Below are positions 8,997 through 17,917 of a DNA stretch of 64,000 bases, piece after piece. Origin of the DNA: Opitutia bacterium Tous-C1TDCM. Its GTDB lineage: Bacteria > Verrucomicrobiota > Verrucomicrobiia > Opitutales > Opitutaceae. Under the pieces are notes generated by a model. That model was not told the DNA's origin. It searched no databases and was given only the letters and a program-made list of their open reading frames with translations. Every line of letters starts with the position of its first letter. The first letter of the stretch is position 1. The position numbers were made by a program, and so were the translations under genes. Location: assembly GCA_002288455.1 (NCBI GenBank), contig NEUS01000003.1, positions 1 through 64,000 of the forward strand, written 5' to 3'.

Positions 8997-11900
8997 ATGC
9001 GCCGCTCCCTTTTAATTTTCCTTGCCGTATCCGCTTGGGCGGGCGCGCGGGCGGCGGCCGTCGATTTCAACCGCGAGGTGCGGCCGATCCTGTCGGACAA
9101 ATGTTTCCATTGCCACGGGCCCGACGAGACGGGCCGCAAGGGCAAGCTGCGGCTCGATACGCCGGAAGGCGCGACGCGTTTCCGCAACGGCTTCGCCGCC
9201 GTCGTGCCGGGCAAGCATGGCGAAAGCGAAATGATCGCGCGGGTGACGAGCGCCGATTCCGAGGAAGTCATGCCGCCGCCGGAGGCGAAAATCGGACAGC
9301 TGAGCGCGGCGGAAGTGGAGACCTTGAAGCGTTGGATCGACGAAGGCGCGGCCTACCAGTCGCACTGGTCCTTTGCGCCGCTCGCGCCCGGGCCGGTGCC
9401 GGCGCGGGCGGCCGGGACCGCGGCGACGAATCCGATCGACCACTACGTTTACAGCGCCTTGGCGAAACGGAAAATTGCCCCGCAGCCGGAGGCGGACCGC
9501 GCGACCTTGATCCGGCGGGCGACCTTCGATCTCACGGGCCTGCCGCCGACGCCGGCGGAGGTCGCGGCCTTTGTCGCGGACCGCGAGCCGCAGGCCTACG
9601 AGCGGCTGCTCGACCGCCTGTTGCAGTCGCCGCGCTACGGCGAGCGCATGACGGCGGACTGGCTCGATCTGGCGCGCTACGCGGACAGTTTCGGTTTCCA
9701 GGTCGACCGCGACCGCCCGATGTGGCCGTGGCGCGATTGGGTCATCAAGGCCTTCAACACAAATTTGCCGTGGGACCAATTCGTGACGTGGCAGCTCGCC
9801 GGCGATCTCCTGCCGGGCGCGACGCCGGAGCAGATTCTCGCCACCGCCTTCAATCGCTTGCATCCGCAGGAAGCGGAAGGCGGCTCGGTCGAGGAGGAAT
9901 ACCGCGTCAACTACGTCAACGACCGCGTCACAACCTTCGGCACCGCCTTCCTCGGCCTGACGCTCGAGTGCGCGCGGTGCCACGACCACAAGTTCGATCC
10001 GGTTTCGCAGCAGGACTACTACCGGTTCTTCGCGTTCTTCGACGACATCGACGAGGCGGGGCTGTATTCGTTTTTCACCAACGCGGTGCCGACGCCGGCG
10101 ATGCGGGCGCCGGATGCGGACTTGGAAAAACGCATCGCCGCGGCCCACGGCGCGGCGCGCGCGGCGCGGGCGACGTTGGCGGAGACGAAGGCGGCGCGGC
10201 GGGCGGCCTTCGAGACGTGGCTGGCGCAGCCGGACGGATTTCCCGTCGTGCCGGGCGGCGAGATCGCGCGCTTCGACTTCGAGCAACGGCAGGCGACGCC
10301 GAAGCCCTTGCCCGCGGCGGCCAAGCCCGCGGCGAACGGCGAACCGGCCGCGCCCGCGCCCGCGAACAGCGGCCCGGTTTTGCCCGAGCGTTTCGAGAGC
10401 CGCACCTGCCCGGAAACCTACGCGAGCACGGCGCCGGAAAACGTCTCGGTGCCCGGTCGCGACGGATTGGCGCTGCAATTGACCGGCGACCATCCGGTGG
10501 CGACGAAGGTGGGCAATTTCCACCGCTACGAACCGTTCACCGTTTCCCTCTGGTTGCAGACTCCGGACGTGAAGGAACGCGCCGTCGTGATGCACCGCTC
10601 GCGCGCGTGGACCGACGCCGGCAGCCGCGGCTACGAGCTGCTGATCGAGGACGGAAAGCCGAAGTGGTCGCTGATCCATTTTTGGCCGGGCGACGCGATC
10701 TCCGTGCGGGCCCGGGCGCCCTTGCCCGTGGGGAAATGGGTGCACGTGACGGTGACCAACGACGGCTCGAGCCGGGCCGCGGGCCTGCGGATCTACGTCG
10801 ACGGCGAGCCGGTCGCGACCGAGACGATCCGCGACCATTTGACGAAGGACATCACCGGCGGCGGCGGCGACTCGATCGTATTGGGCGAACGTTTCCGCGA
10901 CAAAGGATTCCGCGGCGGGCTGGTCGACGACCTGCGGGTTTTCCAACGCGAGCTGACGGCGCTGGAGATTCGCGACCTCGGGCAGCCCGGGACGTTGGCG
11001 GCGGCGCGGGCCCAGCCGGTGGCGGCCCTGACGGCGGGGGAACGCGAGCAGTGGTTCGCGTTTTACCTGGAAAATCACGACGAGGTTTACCGCGCGCAGC
11101 GGGCGGCGGTGCAGGCGGCCGAGGCGGCGGCGTCGAAACTCGGGGACGAGGCGCTCGAGATCATGGTGATGCGGGAATTGCCGCAGCCGAAGCCGGCCTA
11201 CGTCTTGAAACGGGGGGAATACGACCAACGCGGCGAGGCGGTCGAGGCGGGCACGCCGGATTTCCTGCCGCCGTTTCCGGCCGCGGCGCCGAAGAACCGG
11301 CTCGGGTTGGCGAAGTGGCTGACGGCGCCGGAGCATCCGCTGCTGGCGCGCGTGACGGTGAACCGTTTCTGGCAGGCGCTGTTCGGCCGCGGGCTGGTGA
11401 AGACGGCGGACGATTTCGGCAGCCAGGCGGACCGGCCGGAGTACCCGGAGTTGCTCGATTGGCTGGCGGCGGAGTTCATCCGTTCCGGCTGGGACACGAA
11501 GGCGATGCTGCGGACGATCGCGTTGTCGCAGGTTTACCGGCAGGGCAGTTTCGCGGCGGGCGACCTGATGACGGAGGATCCGGAGAACAGTTTGCTGGCG
11601 CGCGGGGCGCGGTACCGGTTGCCGGCGGAAATGATCCGCGACCACGCGCTGGCGGCGAGCGGGTTGCTCGTCGAGCGAACCGGCGGGGCGCCGGTCTTTA
11701 CTTACGACCATCCGGAGTCGTTCAAGCCGTCGCCGGCGGGCAAGGGCGAGCAGTTGTATCGCCGCAGCCTGTACACCTTCTGGCGGCGCAACGGGCCCGC
11801 GCCGGTGCTCGAGGCCTTCGACGTGCCGAAACGCGTGGTTTGCACGGCGCGGCGCGACACGACGAACACGCCGCTCCATGCCTTCGTGCTGCTGAACGGC

Positions 11901-12215
11901 CCGCAGTTCGTCGAGGCGGCGCGCGTGCTCGGGGAAACGGTGCACCGGGAGACGGGCGGGCGGCGGGACGAGCTCGCGACGGCGGCCTTTGTCCGGTTGC
12001 TGGGCCGGGCGCCGACCGCGGCCGAGCACGGCGTGCTGGTCCGGCTCTACGACGAGCAGCTCGACTGGTACCGGCGGAATCCGGCCCAGGCCGAGGCGTA
12101 TTTGAAAATCGGCGACACGCCGCGCGACGCGGCCCTGCCGGCGGCGGAAATCGCCGCCGCGGCGGTGCTCGCGAACACCCTGATGAACCACGACGGCTTC
12201 GTCGTGAAACGCTGA
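8997..12215 (+). CDS. PSCyt1-DUF1549-LamG-DUF1553 cytochrome-like protein
   Basis: A 1072-residue exported protein. The track starts at a TTG at 8946; I prefer the ATG at 8997, which opens a signal peptide (RRSLLIFLAVSAWAGARAAA). C36-F-H-C39-H40 is a planctomycete cytochrome (PSCyt1) haem site. It is followed by DUF1549 (about 130-335) with a second CxxCH (C325-A-R-C328-H329, CARCHDHKFDP), a LamG-like insert (about 500-650) and a C-terminal DUF1553 region (RVTVNRFWQALFGRGLVKT). Such proteins are abundant in PVC bacteria and nearly always paired with a DUF1501 gene, as here 2 nt downstream. The reaction is unknown; a role in periplasmic redox breakdown of glycans is often suggested. Confidence 0.92.
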   Translation: MRRSLLIFLAVSAWAGARAAAVDFNREVRPILSDKCFHCHGPDETGRKGKLRLDTPEGATRFRNGFAAVVPGKHGESEMIARVTSADSEEVMPPPEAKIGQLSAAEVETLKRWIDEGAAYQSHWSFAPLAPGPVPARAAGTAATNPIDHYVYSALAKRKIAPQPEADRATLIRRATFDLTGLPPTPAEVAAFVADREPQAYERLLDRLLQSPRYGERMTADWLDLARYADSFGFQVDRDRPMWPWRDWVIKAFNTNLPWDQFVTWQLAGDLLPGATPEQILATAFNRLHPQEAEGGSVEEEYRVNYVNDRVTTFGTAFLGLTLECARCHDHKFDPVSQQDYYRFFAFFDDIDEAGLYSFFTNAVPTPAMRAPDADLEKRIAAAHGAARAARATLAETKAARRAAFETWLAQPDGFPVVPGGEIARFDFEQRQATPKPLPAAAKPAANGEPAAPAPANSGPVLPERFESRTCPETYASTAPENVSVPGRDGLALQLTGDHPVATKVGNFHRYEPFTVSLWLQTPDVKERAVVMHRSRAWTDAGSRGYELLIEDGKPKWSLIHFWPGDAISVRARAPLPVGKWVHVTVTNDGSSRAAGLRIYVDGEPVATETIRDHLTKDITGGGGDSIVLGERFRDKGFRGGLVDDLRVFQRELTALEIRDLGQPGTLAAARAQPVAALTAGEREQWFAFYLENHDEVYRAQRAAVQAAEAAASKLGDEALEIMVMRELPQPKPAYVLKRGEYDQRGEAVEAGTPDFLPPFPAAAPKNRLGLAKWLTAPEHPLLARVTVNRFWQALFGRGLVKTADDFGSQADRPEYPELLDWLAAEFIRSGWDTKAMLRTIALSQVYRQGSFAAGDLMTEDPENSLLARGARYRLPAEMIRDHALAASGLLVERTGGAPVFTYDHPESFKPSPAGKGEQLYRRSLYTFWRRNGPAPVLEAFDVPKRVVCTARRDTTNTPLHAFVLLNGPQFVEAARVLGETVHRETGGRRDELATAAFVRLLGRAPTAAEHGVLVRLYDEQLDWYRRNPAQAEAYLKIGDTPRDAALPAAEIAAAAVLANTLMNHDGFVVKR

Positions 12216-12217
12216 CC

Positions 12218-13693
12218 ATGGACACTCCCGACGCGGCCCGGAATCCCCTCTGCACCGGCCCGGAACCCTGGTTCCGGATGAGCCGGCGCGAATGCCTCAA
12301 CCGCCTGGCGCTCGGGCTCGGCGGCATGGCGTTGGCGGAATTGCTCGGGACCAAGGCGGTCGCGGCGCCGGCGGCCGCCCCGAAAGGGCTGCCCGGGTTG
12401 CCGCACTTTGCGCCGAAGGCGAAGCGGATCATTTATCTGTTCCAATCGGGCGGGCCGTCGCAGCTCGACCTCTTCGACTACAAGCCGCTGCTCAACCGGA
12501 AGCACGGCGAGCAATTGCCGGAGACGGTGCGCGGCGGCCAGCGGCTGACGGGGATGTCGGGCAACCAGAGTTCGATCCCGATCGCCGGCTCGCCGTTCAA
12601 GTTCGCGCAGCACGGGCAGAGCGGTGCGTGGGTTTCCGACGCGCTGCCGTACACGGCGAAGATCGCGGACGACCTTTGCATCATCCGCTCGATGCACACG
12701 GAATCGATCAACCACGGGCCGGGCGTGACGTTCATGCAGACGGGCTCGCAGATCCCGGGGCGGCCGAGTTTCGGATCGTGGCTCGATTACGGACTCGGCA
12801 GCGCGAATGCGGATTTGCCGGCGTTCGTCGTGCTGCTGACGAAGGACAAGAAGGGCCAGCCGTTGATGTCGCACCTGTGGGGCGCGGGTTTTCTGCCGGC
12901 GAAACACCAAGGCGTGCGGTTCCGTTCCGGCGGGGATCCGGTGTTGTATCTGGGCAATCCGGCCGGAGTGGCGCCGGAGAACCGGCGGCTCGCGCTCGAT
13001 CGCCTGCGGGAATTGCACGAACAGCAATTTGCCGGGACGCCCGATGCGGAGATCGCGGCGCGGATCGCGAACTACGAGATGGCGTTCAACATGCAGACGA
13101 GCGTGCCGGAGGTCGCCGATTTCAAGGACGAGCCCGAGCACGTCGTCGCCGAGTACGGGCCGGACGCGCGGACGCCGGGGACCTTTGCGGCGAATTGCCT
13201 GCTGGCGCGCCGGTTGGCGGAGCGGGGCGTGCGGTTTATCCAGCTGTATCACCAGGACTGGGACCACCACGCGGGATTGCCGGGCGGCCTGAAACGCGAG
13301 TGCCTGCAGACGGACCGGGCGGCGGCGGCGTTGGTGACGGATCTGAAGCGGCGCGGTATGCTCGACGACACGCTGGTGGTGTGGGGCGGAGAATTCGGCC
13401 GGACCAATTATTGCCAGGGGCTGATGACGGCGGGCAATTTCGGCCGCGACCACCATCCGCGTTGTTTCTCGGTGTGGCTGGCCGGCGGCGGCACGAAGCC
13501 CGGCATGACTTACGGCGAGACCGACGAGTACGGCTACAACGTCGCGCAGAATCCGGTGCACATCCACGATCTGCACGCGACGATCATGCACCTCTTCGGC
13601 ATCGATCACGAGCAGCTGACCTACAAATTCCAAGGTCGCCGCTACCGCCTGACCGACGTGCACGGGCACGTCGTGAAGGACGTGATTGCCTGA
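12218..13693 (+). CDS. DUF1501 domain protein, Tat-exported
   Basis: A 491-residue protein starting 2 nt after the preceding stop. The N-terminus has a twin-arginine signal (MSRRECLNRLALGLGG, about 20-35). The rest is one DUF1501 domain, which has an alkaline-phosphatase or sulfatase-like fold (IIYLFQSGGPSQLDLFDYK, SMHTESINHGPG, WGGEFGRTNY, GRDHHPRCFSVWLAGG). Conserved His/Asp residues suggest a metal site. DUF1501 proteins are the standard partner of the DUF1549/DUF1553 protein upstream; the pair is probably a periplasmic complex of unknown reaction. The Tat signal implies folding with cofactor before export. Confidence 0.93.
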   Translation: MDTPDAARNPLCTGPEPWFRMSRRECLNRLALGLGGMALAELLGTKAVAAPAAAPKGLPGLPHFAPKAKRIIYLFQSGGPSQLDLFDYKPLLNRKHGEQLPETVRGGQRLTGMSGNQSSIPIAGSPFKFAQHGQSGAWVSDALPYTAKIADDLCIIRSMHTESINHGPGVTFMQTGSQIPGRPSFGSWLDYGLGSANADLPAFVVLLTKDKKGQPLMSHLWGAGFLPAKHQGVRFRSGGDPVLYLGNPAGVAPENRRLALDRLRELHEQQFAGTPDAEIAARIANYEMAFNMQTSVPEVADFKDEPEHVVAEYGPDARTPGTFAANCLLARRLAERGVRFIQLYHQDWDHHAGLPGGLKRECLQTDRAAAALVTDLKRRGMLDDTLVVWGGEFGRTNYCQGLMTAGNFGRDHHPRCFSVWLAGGGTKPGMTYGETDEYGYNVAQNPVHIHDLHATIMHLFGIDHEQLTYKFQGRRYRLTDVHGHVVKDVIA

Positions 13694-13723
13694 GGCGGCG
13701 GGGGCGGCCTACAACAGCCGCGC

Positions 13724-14425
13724 ATGAATCTGCGCACCCCGTTGTTCACCCTTGCCCTTTCGTTGCTCGCGGCGCCGCTCTTCGGCGCGGAGCCCAACAC
13801 GCTGACGGCCGCGGAAAAATCCGCCGGTTGGAAACTGCTCTTCGACGGCACCTCGCTGAACGGCTGGCGCGGCTACAAGACCGAGGCGATCGGCGCCGGC
13901 TGGAAGGCCGAGGGCGGCACGCTGACGCTGACGGCGGCGAAATCCGGCGACGTGATGACGAAGGACGAATTCGCCGATTTCGAACTCAGCTTCGAGTGGA
14001 AGATCGCCGCCGGCGGCAACAGCGGCGTCATTTACCGCGTCGGTCTCGGCGAGAGCGCGAGCCACCGCACGGGACCGGAGTACCAGATCCTCGACAACGT
14101 CGCGGCCAAGGACAACAAGCTCGGCAACCACCTCGCCGGTTCGCTCTACGACATCGGCAAGGAAGCGCCCCGCGATCTCGTGAAGGCGGTCGGCGAGTGG
14201 AACCAGAGCCGCCTGATCGTGCGCGGCTGGAAGGTCGAGCATTGGCTCAACGGCAAGCAGGTCATCGCCCTCGACCTCGGCGGCGCCGAAGGCAAGGCGG
14301 CGATCGCGCAGAGCAAATTCAAAGACCTGAAGCAGTTCGCGTCGCTGGCCAAGGGCCACATCGCGTTCCAGGACCACGGCGACGTCGTCAGTTACCGTTC
14401 CATCAAGATCCGGAATCTGAAGTAA
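13724..14425 (+). CDS. DUF1080 (3-keto-disaccharide hydrolase-like) protein
   Basis: A 233-residue secreted protein: signal peptide (LFTLALSLLAAPLFGAEP) then a single DUF1080 beta-sandwich domain, recognised by WKLLFDGTSLNGWRGY near residue 37, FELSFEWKIAAGGNSGVIYR, and the closing IAFQDHGDVVSYRSIKIRNLK. Characterised DUF1080 members act on 3-keto-glycosides as hydrolases or lyases. It lies 30 nt after the DUF1501 gene in the same direction and is followed by a strong terminator, so it closes the divergent operon. Substrate is not known. Confidence 0.93.
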   Translation: MNLRTPLFTLALSLLAAPLFGAEPNTLTAAEKSAGWKLLFDGTSLNGWRGYKTEAIGAGWKAEGGTLTLTAAKSGDVMTKDEFADFELSFEWKIAAGGNSGVIYRVGLGESASHRTGPEYQILDNVAAKDNKLGNHLAGSLYDIGKEAPRDLVKAVGEWNQSRLIVRGWKVEHWLNGKQVIALDLGGAEGKAAIAQSKFKDLKQFASLAKGHIAFQDHGDVVSYRSIKIRNLK

Positions 14426-14458
14426 GCGCCCGGCCGGTTGGTGCCGGCGGCGATTTCG

Positions 14459-14486
14459 AGGCGGGCCTGCGGGCCCGCCTTTTTTG
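14459..14486 (+). terminator. rho-independent terminator after DUF1080 gene
   Basis: A perfect 9-bp GC-rich stem (AGGCGGGCC / GGCCCGCCT) with loop TGCG is followed directly by a T-run. It lies 34 nt after the stop at 14425 and 6 nt before the convergent rnc stop, so it separates the two transcription units. Confidence 0.92.
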
Positions 14487-14492
14487 CGGGCG

Positions 14493-15203
14493 CTAGAGCG
14501 GGCCGGCGGTTTCGGCGCGCAACGTGGCCAGGCCGGCGCGGGCGGCGGCTTCTTCGGCGGCTTTTTTGGAGGAGCCTTTGCCGGTGCCGAGCTGACGGCC
14601 GAGCAGGGAAACGGCGACCTCGTATTCGCGGGCGTGGTCTTCGCCGGTGAACTGGAGCACGTCGTAACGCAGGGCCTGGTTGCCGTGGCGCGGTTGGACC
14701 AGTTCCTGGAGGCGGCCCTTGGGGTTTTCCAAATCCTCCACGGCGGCGAGCCGTTCGGGCAACGGGCCGTAGAGCGCGAGCAGGGCGGCGGAGACGGTCG
14801 CGAGATCCGCGTCGAGGTAGATGGCGCCGAGCGTCGCCTCGAAGGCATCCTCGAGGGCGGCGGAGCGTTGGCGGCCGCCGGTGGATTCCTCGCTGGTGCC
14901 AAGGAGCAAAGCGGCGTCGAGGCCGATCTGGCGCGCGAGGCCGGCGAGGCAGGCGCCGTTGGCGAGGGCGGCGCGGCGTTTGCTGAGGACGCCCTCGCGT
15001 TCGCCCGGGTAAAGTTTGAAGAGCGCTTCCGTCAGGACGAGCTGCAGCACCGCATCGCCGAGGAACTCGAGACGCTGGTTGGTTTCGCCGATGTCCGGGA
15101 AATCGGAGAGGACGGACGGGTGGGTGAGGGCGCGCCGCAGGAGCGAACGGTCGCGGAAGCGGTGGCCGAGCCGGGCTTCGAGGGCGGCGAGATCGGCGTT
15201 CAT
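14493..15203 (-). CDS. rnc: ribonuclease III
   Basis: A 236-residue RNase III. NQRLEFLGDAVL (42-53) is the family signature with catalytic Glu/Asp, and ALEDAFEATLGAIYLD carries the second acidic pair. A C-terminal dsRNA-binding domain begins at PKGRLQELVQ (about 155) and has GTGKGSSKKAAEEAAARAGL. It cleaves double-stranded RNA for rRNA and mRNA processing in the cytoplasm. The ATG at 15203 overlaps the upstream permease stop (ATGA), so it is cotranslated with a transporter gene rather than with era or acpP as in many bacteria. The track merges it into a larger ORF. Confidence 0.96.
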   Translation of the reverse strand: MNADLAALEARLGHRFRDRSLLRRALTHPSVLSDFPDIGETNQRLEFLGDAVLQLVLTEALFKLYPGEREGVLSKRRAALANGACLAGLARQIGLDAALLLGTSEESTGGRQRSAALEDAFEATLGAIYLDADLATVSAALLALYGPLPERLAAVEDLENPKGRLQELVQPRHGNQALRYDVLQFTGEDHAREYEVAVSLLGRQLGTGKGSSKKAAEEAAARAGLATLRAETAGPL

Positions 15204-15997
15204 GAACTGGCGCTGGAGTAGCGGCGGATGCCGCGGTGGAAGACGAAGACCGCGAGCGCGAACCAGAGCGCGGCGAAGAGGAACGGGCCGGCGATCCAGC
15301 GCCAATCCTCGCCGAAGCGGCCGATCAGCACGCGGGCGGGGGCGTTGCTCACGACGACGACGGGCAGCAGCCAGACGAAGAGCATCTGGCTGACGACGCC
15401 CTTGAAGGCCTCGCGCGGCAGGCGGGAGAATTCCGTCAACGTGAAGTACGTGCCTTCGACGCCCTGCGCGCTCGTGAGCCAGAACACGAGGGAGATCGAG
15501 ATCACGAGCACGCTGTAGTGGATCACGAGGCCGCAGCCGACCATGGCGGCGTAGAGGGCGACATCGAGGAAGCTCGGCTGCAGGTCGAGTTTGCCGGCGG
15601 CATAGACGATGACGCCGACGGCGATGACGGCGTTGACGAGGCCGTCGGGGTCGAGTTTCCGCGTCGTGGCCATGAACATGACGTTGCCGGGCTGGGCCAA
15701 GAAGAAGTCGAAGTTGCCGGTGCGGACATTGCGGCCCATCTCGAAAATGCTGCTCCAGAAGAAGCCCATCAAAAAGCGCTGGATCAGCATCGAGGTGCCG
15801 ACGAGGAGCATCATCTCGTATTGGTTCCAGCCGGCGATGTTGTCGGTGTGCCGGTAGATGACGGAGACGAGGAGCAGATTGACCGTCATCCAGAACAGCT
15901 CGACGAGGGACCAGACGATGAAGTCGCCGCGAAACATCATGGTCCGCGTGATCGAGTAGCGCGCGCTCGCGAGCCAGATCCGGAAGTAGTGAAGCAT
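15200..15997 (-). CDS. ABC-2 family permease (DUF990-like), second of a pair
   Basis: A 265-residue membrane protein. The track start at 16117 lies inside a hairpin repeat; the ATG at 15997 (MLHYFRIWLASARYS) matches the normal start of this family. About six hydrophobic segments follow (for example FIVWSLVELFWMTVNLLLVSV and SFLDVALYAAMVGCGLVI). Family: integral membrane half of an ABC exporter of unknown substrate, usually in a three-gene set ATPase-permease-permease. Here the partner permease lies directly upstream, but the ATPase is absent nearby. The start codon directly abuts one arm of the inverted repeat 15998-16123, so no conventional ribosome binding site is possible. Confidence 0.87.
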   Translation of the reverse strand: MLHYFRIWLASARYSITRTMMFRGDFIVWSLVELFWMTVNLLLVSVIYRHTDNIAGWNQYEMMLLVGTSMLIQRFLMGFFWSSIFEMGRNVRTGNFDFFLAQPGNVMFMATTRKLDPDGLVNAVIAVGVIVYAAGKLDLQPSFLDVALYAAMVGCGLVIHYSVLVISISLVFWLTSAQGVEGTYFTLTEFSRLPREAFKGVVSQMLFVWLLPVVVVSNAPARVLIGRFGEDWRWIAGPFLFAALWFALAVFVFHRGIRRYSSASS

Positions 15998-16123
15998 GGA
16001 TAAATGCGGATTTCGGAATGCGGATTGCGGAGTGGGAAAGGCAGATGAGGAATGAAAAACGCGCCGTGGATCGGTCAGTTGTCCGGCACTCCGCATTCCG
16101 CACTCCGCATTCCGCAATTATCC
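15998..16123. repeat. heptamer inverted-repeat element filling an operon spacer
   Basis: Two 37-nt arms (15998-16034 and 16087-16123) are inverted copies with 32 of 37 positions matching and a 52-nt loop. Each arm is built of TGCGGAN heptamers. Four of the five mismatches fall at positions 7, 14, 21 and 28, the variable base of each unit. The element occupies the whole gap between the stop of one permease (16126) and the ATG of the next (15997) apart from 2 nt, so it is transcribed within the operon. Confidence 0.9.
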
Positions 16124-16125
16124 CC

Positions 16126-16935
16126 TCAGCCTCCCACCGCCGTGTGGCGGCGCAGGCCGCGGAGCCAGAGGCCGTGGCCGACGGTGAGCAGAATGCCGAC
16201 CCAGCAGGCCTGGATACCGAGGCACCAGAGCGATTCCTCGAAGCCGAAGCGGCCGGTGAAGATCGCGGCCGGGAAGTACATCTGGTACGGATACGGCAGG
16301 AGCATCGAGGCGGCGAAGAGGTCGGGCGACATCAGGTCGAGCGGGAAGATCTGGCCGCCGAGCACGGCCTCGATCGCGAGGGAGAGGATGACGAAGCCCT
16401 GGATTTCGAGAAACCAGAACGTCAGCATGCCGAAGCAGTAGGCGATGCAGAACTGGATCAGGGCGGAGAGCAGGACGGCGGGCAGGCCGACGGCGAGGCG
16501 CCAGGGCTCGGCGGGGAAGGTGAGGTAGTCGCCGATGACGGGCAGGGCGAAGAGCAGCGGGATCAGAATGAGGGTGCCGGAAACGAGGCGGGCCGCGACG
16601 AAGATGCTGAAGCGGTAGGCGAAGTAGTTGATCGGCTTGAGCAGGAACTGGTTGATCAGGCCGTTGCGGATTTCCTCGCTGATCTGGTAGTCCTCGTTGA
16701 ACGCGCTGACGAGAAACTGGAGCGCGAGGATCGTGATGAAGTAGGTGAGGGTCTGCCGCAGGTCGAAGCCGCCGATGTTCCCCGCGCCCTCGAAGGCCGC
16801 GCCCCACAGAATGAAGACGACGGCGAGATGGAAGAGGGAGAAGAACCCGCGGATGGCGAAATTCCAGCGGTACACCAGATTGCTCTGGAGGCCGACGAGG
16901 AAGGCCTGGCGGTATTTTTCGAGGGCGGGAAACAT
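16126..16935 (-). CDS. ABC-2 family permease (DUF990-like), first of a pair
   Basis: A 269-residue integral membrane protein; the ATG at 16935 (MFPALEKYRQAFLVGLQSNL) gives the usual family N-terminus, whereas the track start at 17367 belongs to another frame. About six membrane segments are visible (FFSLFHLAVVFILWGAAF, LTYFITILALQFLVSAF, SALIQFCIAYCFGMLTFWFL). NGLINQFLLKPINYFAYRF is the conserved cytoplasmic loop of this ABC-2 subfamily. It pairs with the permease at 15200-15997 to form the membrane part of an exporter of unknown substrate. Upstream is parA, not the ATP-binding subunit that normally precedes such pairs. Confidence 0.87.
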   Translation of the reverse strand: MFPALEKYRQAFLVGLQSNLVYRWNFAIRGFFSLFHLAVVFILWGAAFEGAGNIGGFDLRQTLTYFITILALQFLVSAFNEDYQISEEIRNGLINQFLLKPINYFAYRFSIFVAARLVSGTLILIPLLFALPVIGDYLTFPAEPWRLAVGLPAVLLSALIQFCIAYCFGMLTFWFLEIQGFVILSLAIEAVLGGQIFPLDLMSPDLFAASMLLPYPYQMYFPAAIFTGRFGFEESLWCLGIQACWVGILLTVGHGLWLRGLRRHTAVGG

Positions 16936-16964
16936 CGTCCGGGGACGGCGCGCGGCCGGCGGGC

Positions 16965-17747
16965 TCAGGCCTTGAGGCCGAAGCGCTCGATCACCTCGGC
17001 GGCGAGGGCGCGGTAGGCGACGGAGCCGGGTCCGTTGGGATCGTAGGCGAGGATCGGTTTGCCGAAGCTCGGGGCTTCGCTGAGCCGCACGGTGCGGGGG
17101 ATGACGGCCTTGAAGATTTTCTCCGGCAGATGCTGGCGGACCTCGTCGACGACCTGCTTGGCCAGATTGATGCGGGAATCGAACATCGTCATGATGACGC
17201 CGCCGAGCTGGAGGTGGTCGTTCACGTGGGCCTCCTTGAGGCGTTCGAGGTTGCGCAGGATCTGGCCGAGGCCCTCGAGGGCGAGGTACTCGCATTGCAG
17301 CGTGATCAGCAGGTGGTCGGCGAAGGCGAGGCTGTTCATCGAAAGCATGCCGAGGGCGGGCGGGCAATCGATGATGATGGCGCGGTAGCCGTTGGAACGG
17401 CGGACCGGATCGAGGACGGTGCGGAGGCGGGCGAGATAGTTTTCCGTCTGGGCGAGCTCGATTTCGGCCGCGGCGAGGTCCTCTTCGCTGGGGATGAGGG
17501 CGAGGTGCTCGTAGGCGGTGGGCACGATCATCTCGAAGGCGCTGCCTTCGCCGCGGAGGGGGCCGTAAAGACTGCGGCCGGCCTGCTTCTCGACGCCGAC
17601 GGCGCTGGTGGCGTTGGCCTGGGGGTCGAGATCGATCAACAAAGTGTGGATCTTCTTCTCGGCCAAGGCGGCGGCGAGGTTGACGGCGGTGGTGGTTTTG
17701 CCGACGCCACCTTTTTGGTTGGCGATGGTAAAGACGGTGGTGGCCAT
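16965..17747 (-). CDS. parA: ParA/Soj family chromosome-partitioning ATPase
   Basis: A 260-residue ParA. The ATG at 17747 places the deviant Walker A (KGGVGKTT, 12-19) at the expected position; the track start at 17789 adds 14 unlikely residues. DLDPQANAT is the Walker A-prime region, IIIDCPPALG the Walker B strand, and IPRTVRLSEAPSFGKPI the ParA/Soj signature. It is an ATP-dependent dimer that binds DNA non-specifically and moves ParB-parS complexes. No canonical parB is adjacent (a ParB-fold protein lies at 45469-46365 but looks different), and downstream are the ABC-2 permeases, 29 nt away, probably cotranscribed. Confidence 0.95.
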   Translation of the reverse strand: MATTVFTIANQKGGVGKTTTAVNLAAALAEKKIHTLLIDLDPQANATSAVGVEKQAGRSLYGPLRGEGSAFEMIVPTAYEHLALIPSEEDLAAAEIELAQTENYLARLRTVLDPVRRSNGYRAIIIDCPPALGMLSMNSLAFADHLLITLQCEYLALEGLGQILRNLERLKEAHVNDHLQLGGVIMTMFDSRINLAKQVVDEVRQHLPEKIFKAVIPRTVRLSEAPSFGKPILAYDPNGPGSVAYRALAAEVIERFGLKA

Positions 17748-17878
17748 GAAGAGTCTTTGGTCAATGAGGCCGCGCCAACCGGGCCGCAAGCGCAGCTTCC
17801 AGTTTGCTGAAATCCGCCGGGGGGCGGCGCGAAATTCGCGCGCGGCAAGCGGCGCGCAGGAATCGCGGAGAAATTCCG

Positions 17879-17908
17879 TTGACAGCGGCGGGGCCGAGCG
17901 ATGCTTTG
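17879..17908 (+). promoter_or_regulatory. putative promoter of rpmJ-rpmE2
   Basis: A perfect -35 hexamer TTGACA (17879-17884) lies 17-18 nt upstream of a weak -10 (TGCTTT or GCTTTG). The predicted transcript would begin within a few nt of the rpmJ ATG at 17918, that is nearly leaderless. No AT-rich Zur-box palindrome is visible in the 170-nt spacer from parA. Confidence 0.4.
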
Positions 17909-17917
17909 GCGCCTTTT

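Noticed and set aside
9012-12191. 1059-residue minus-strand ORF
   Set aside because: It is the complement of the PSCyt/DUF1553 gene, which has clear CxxCH and family motifs.
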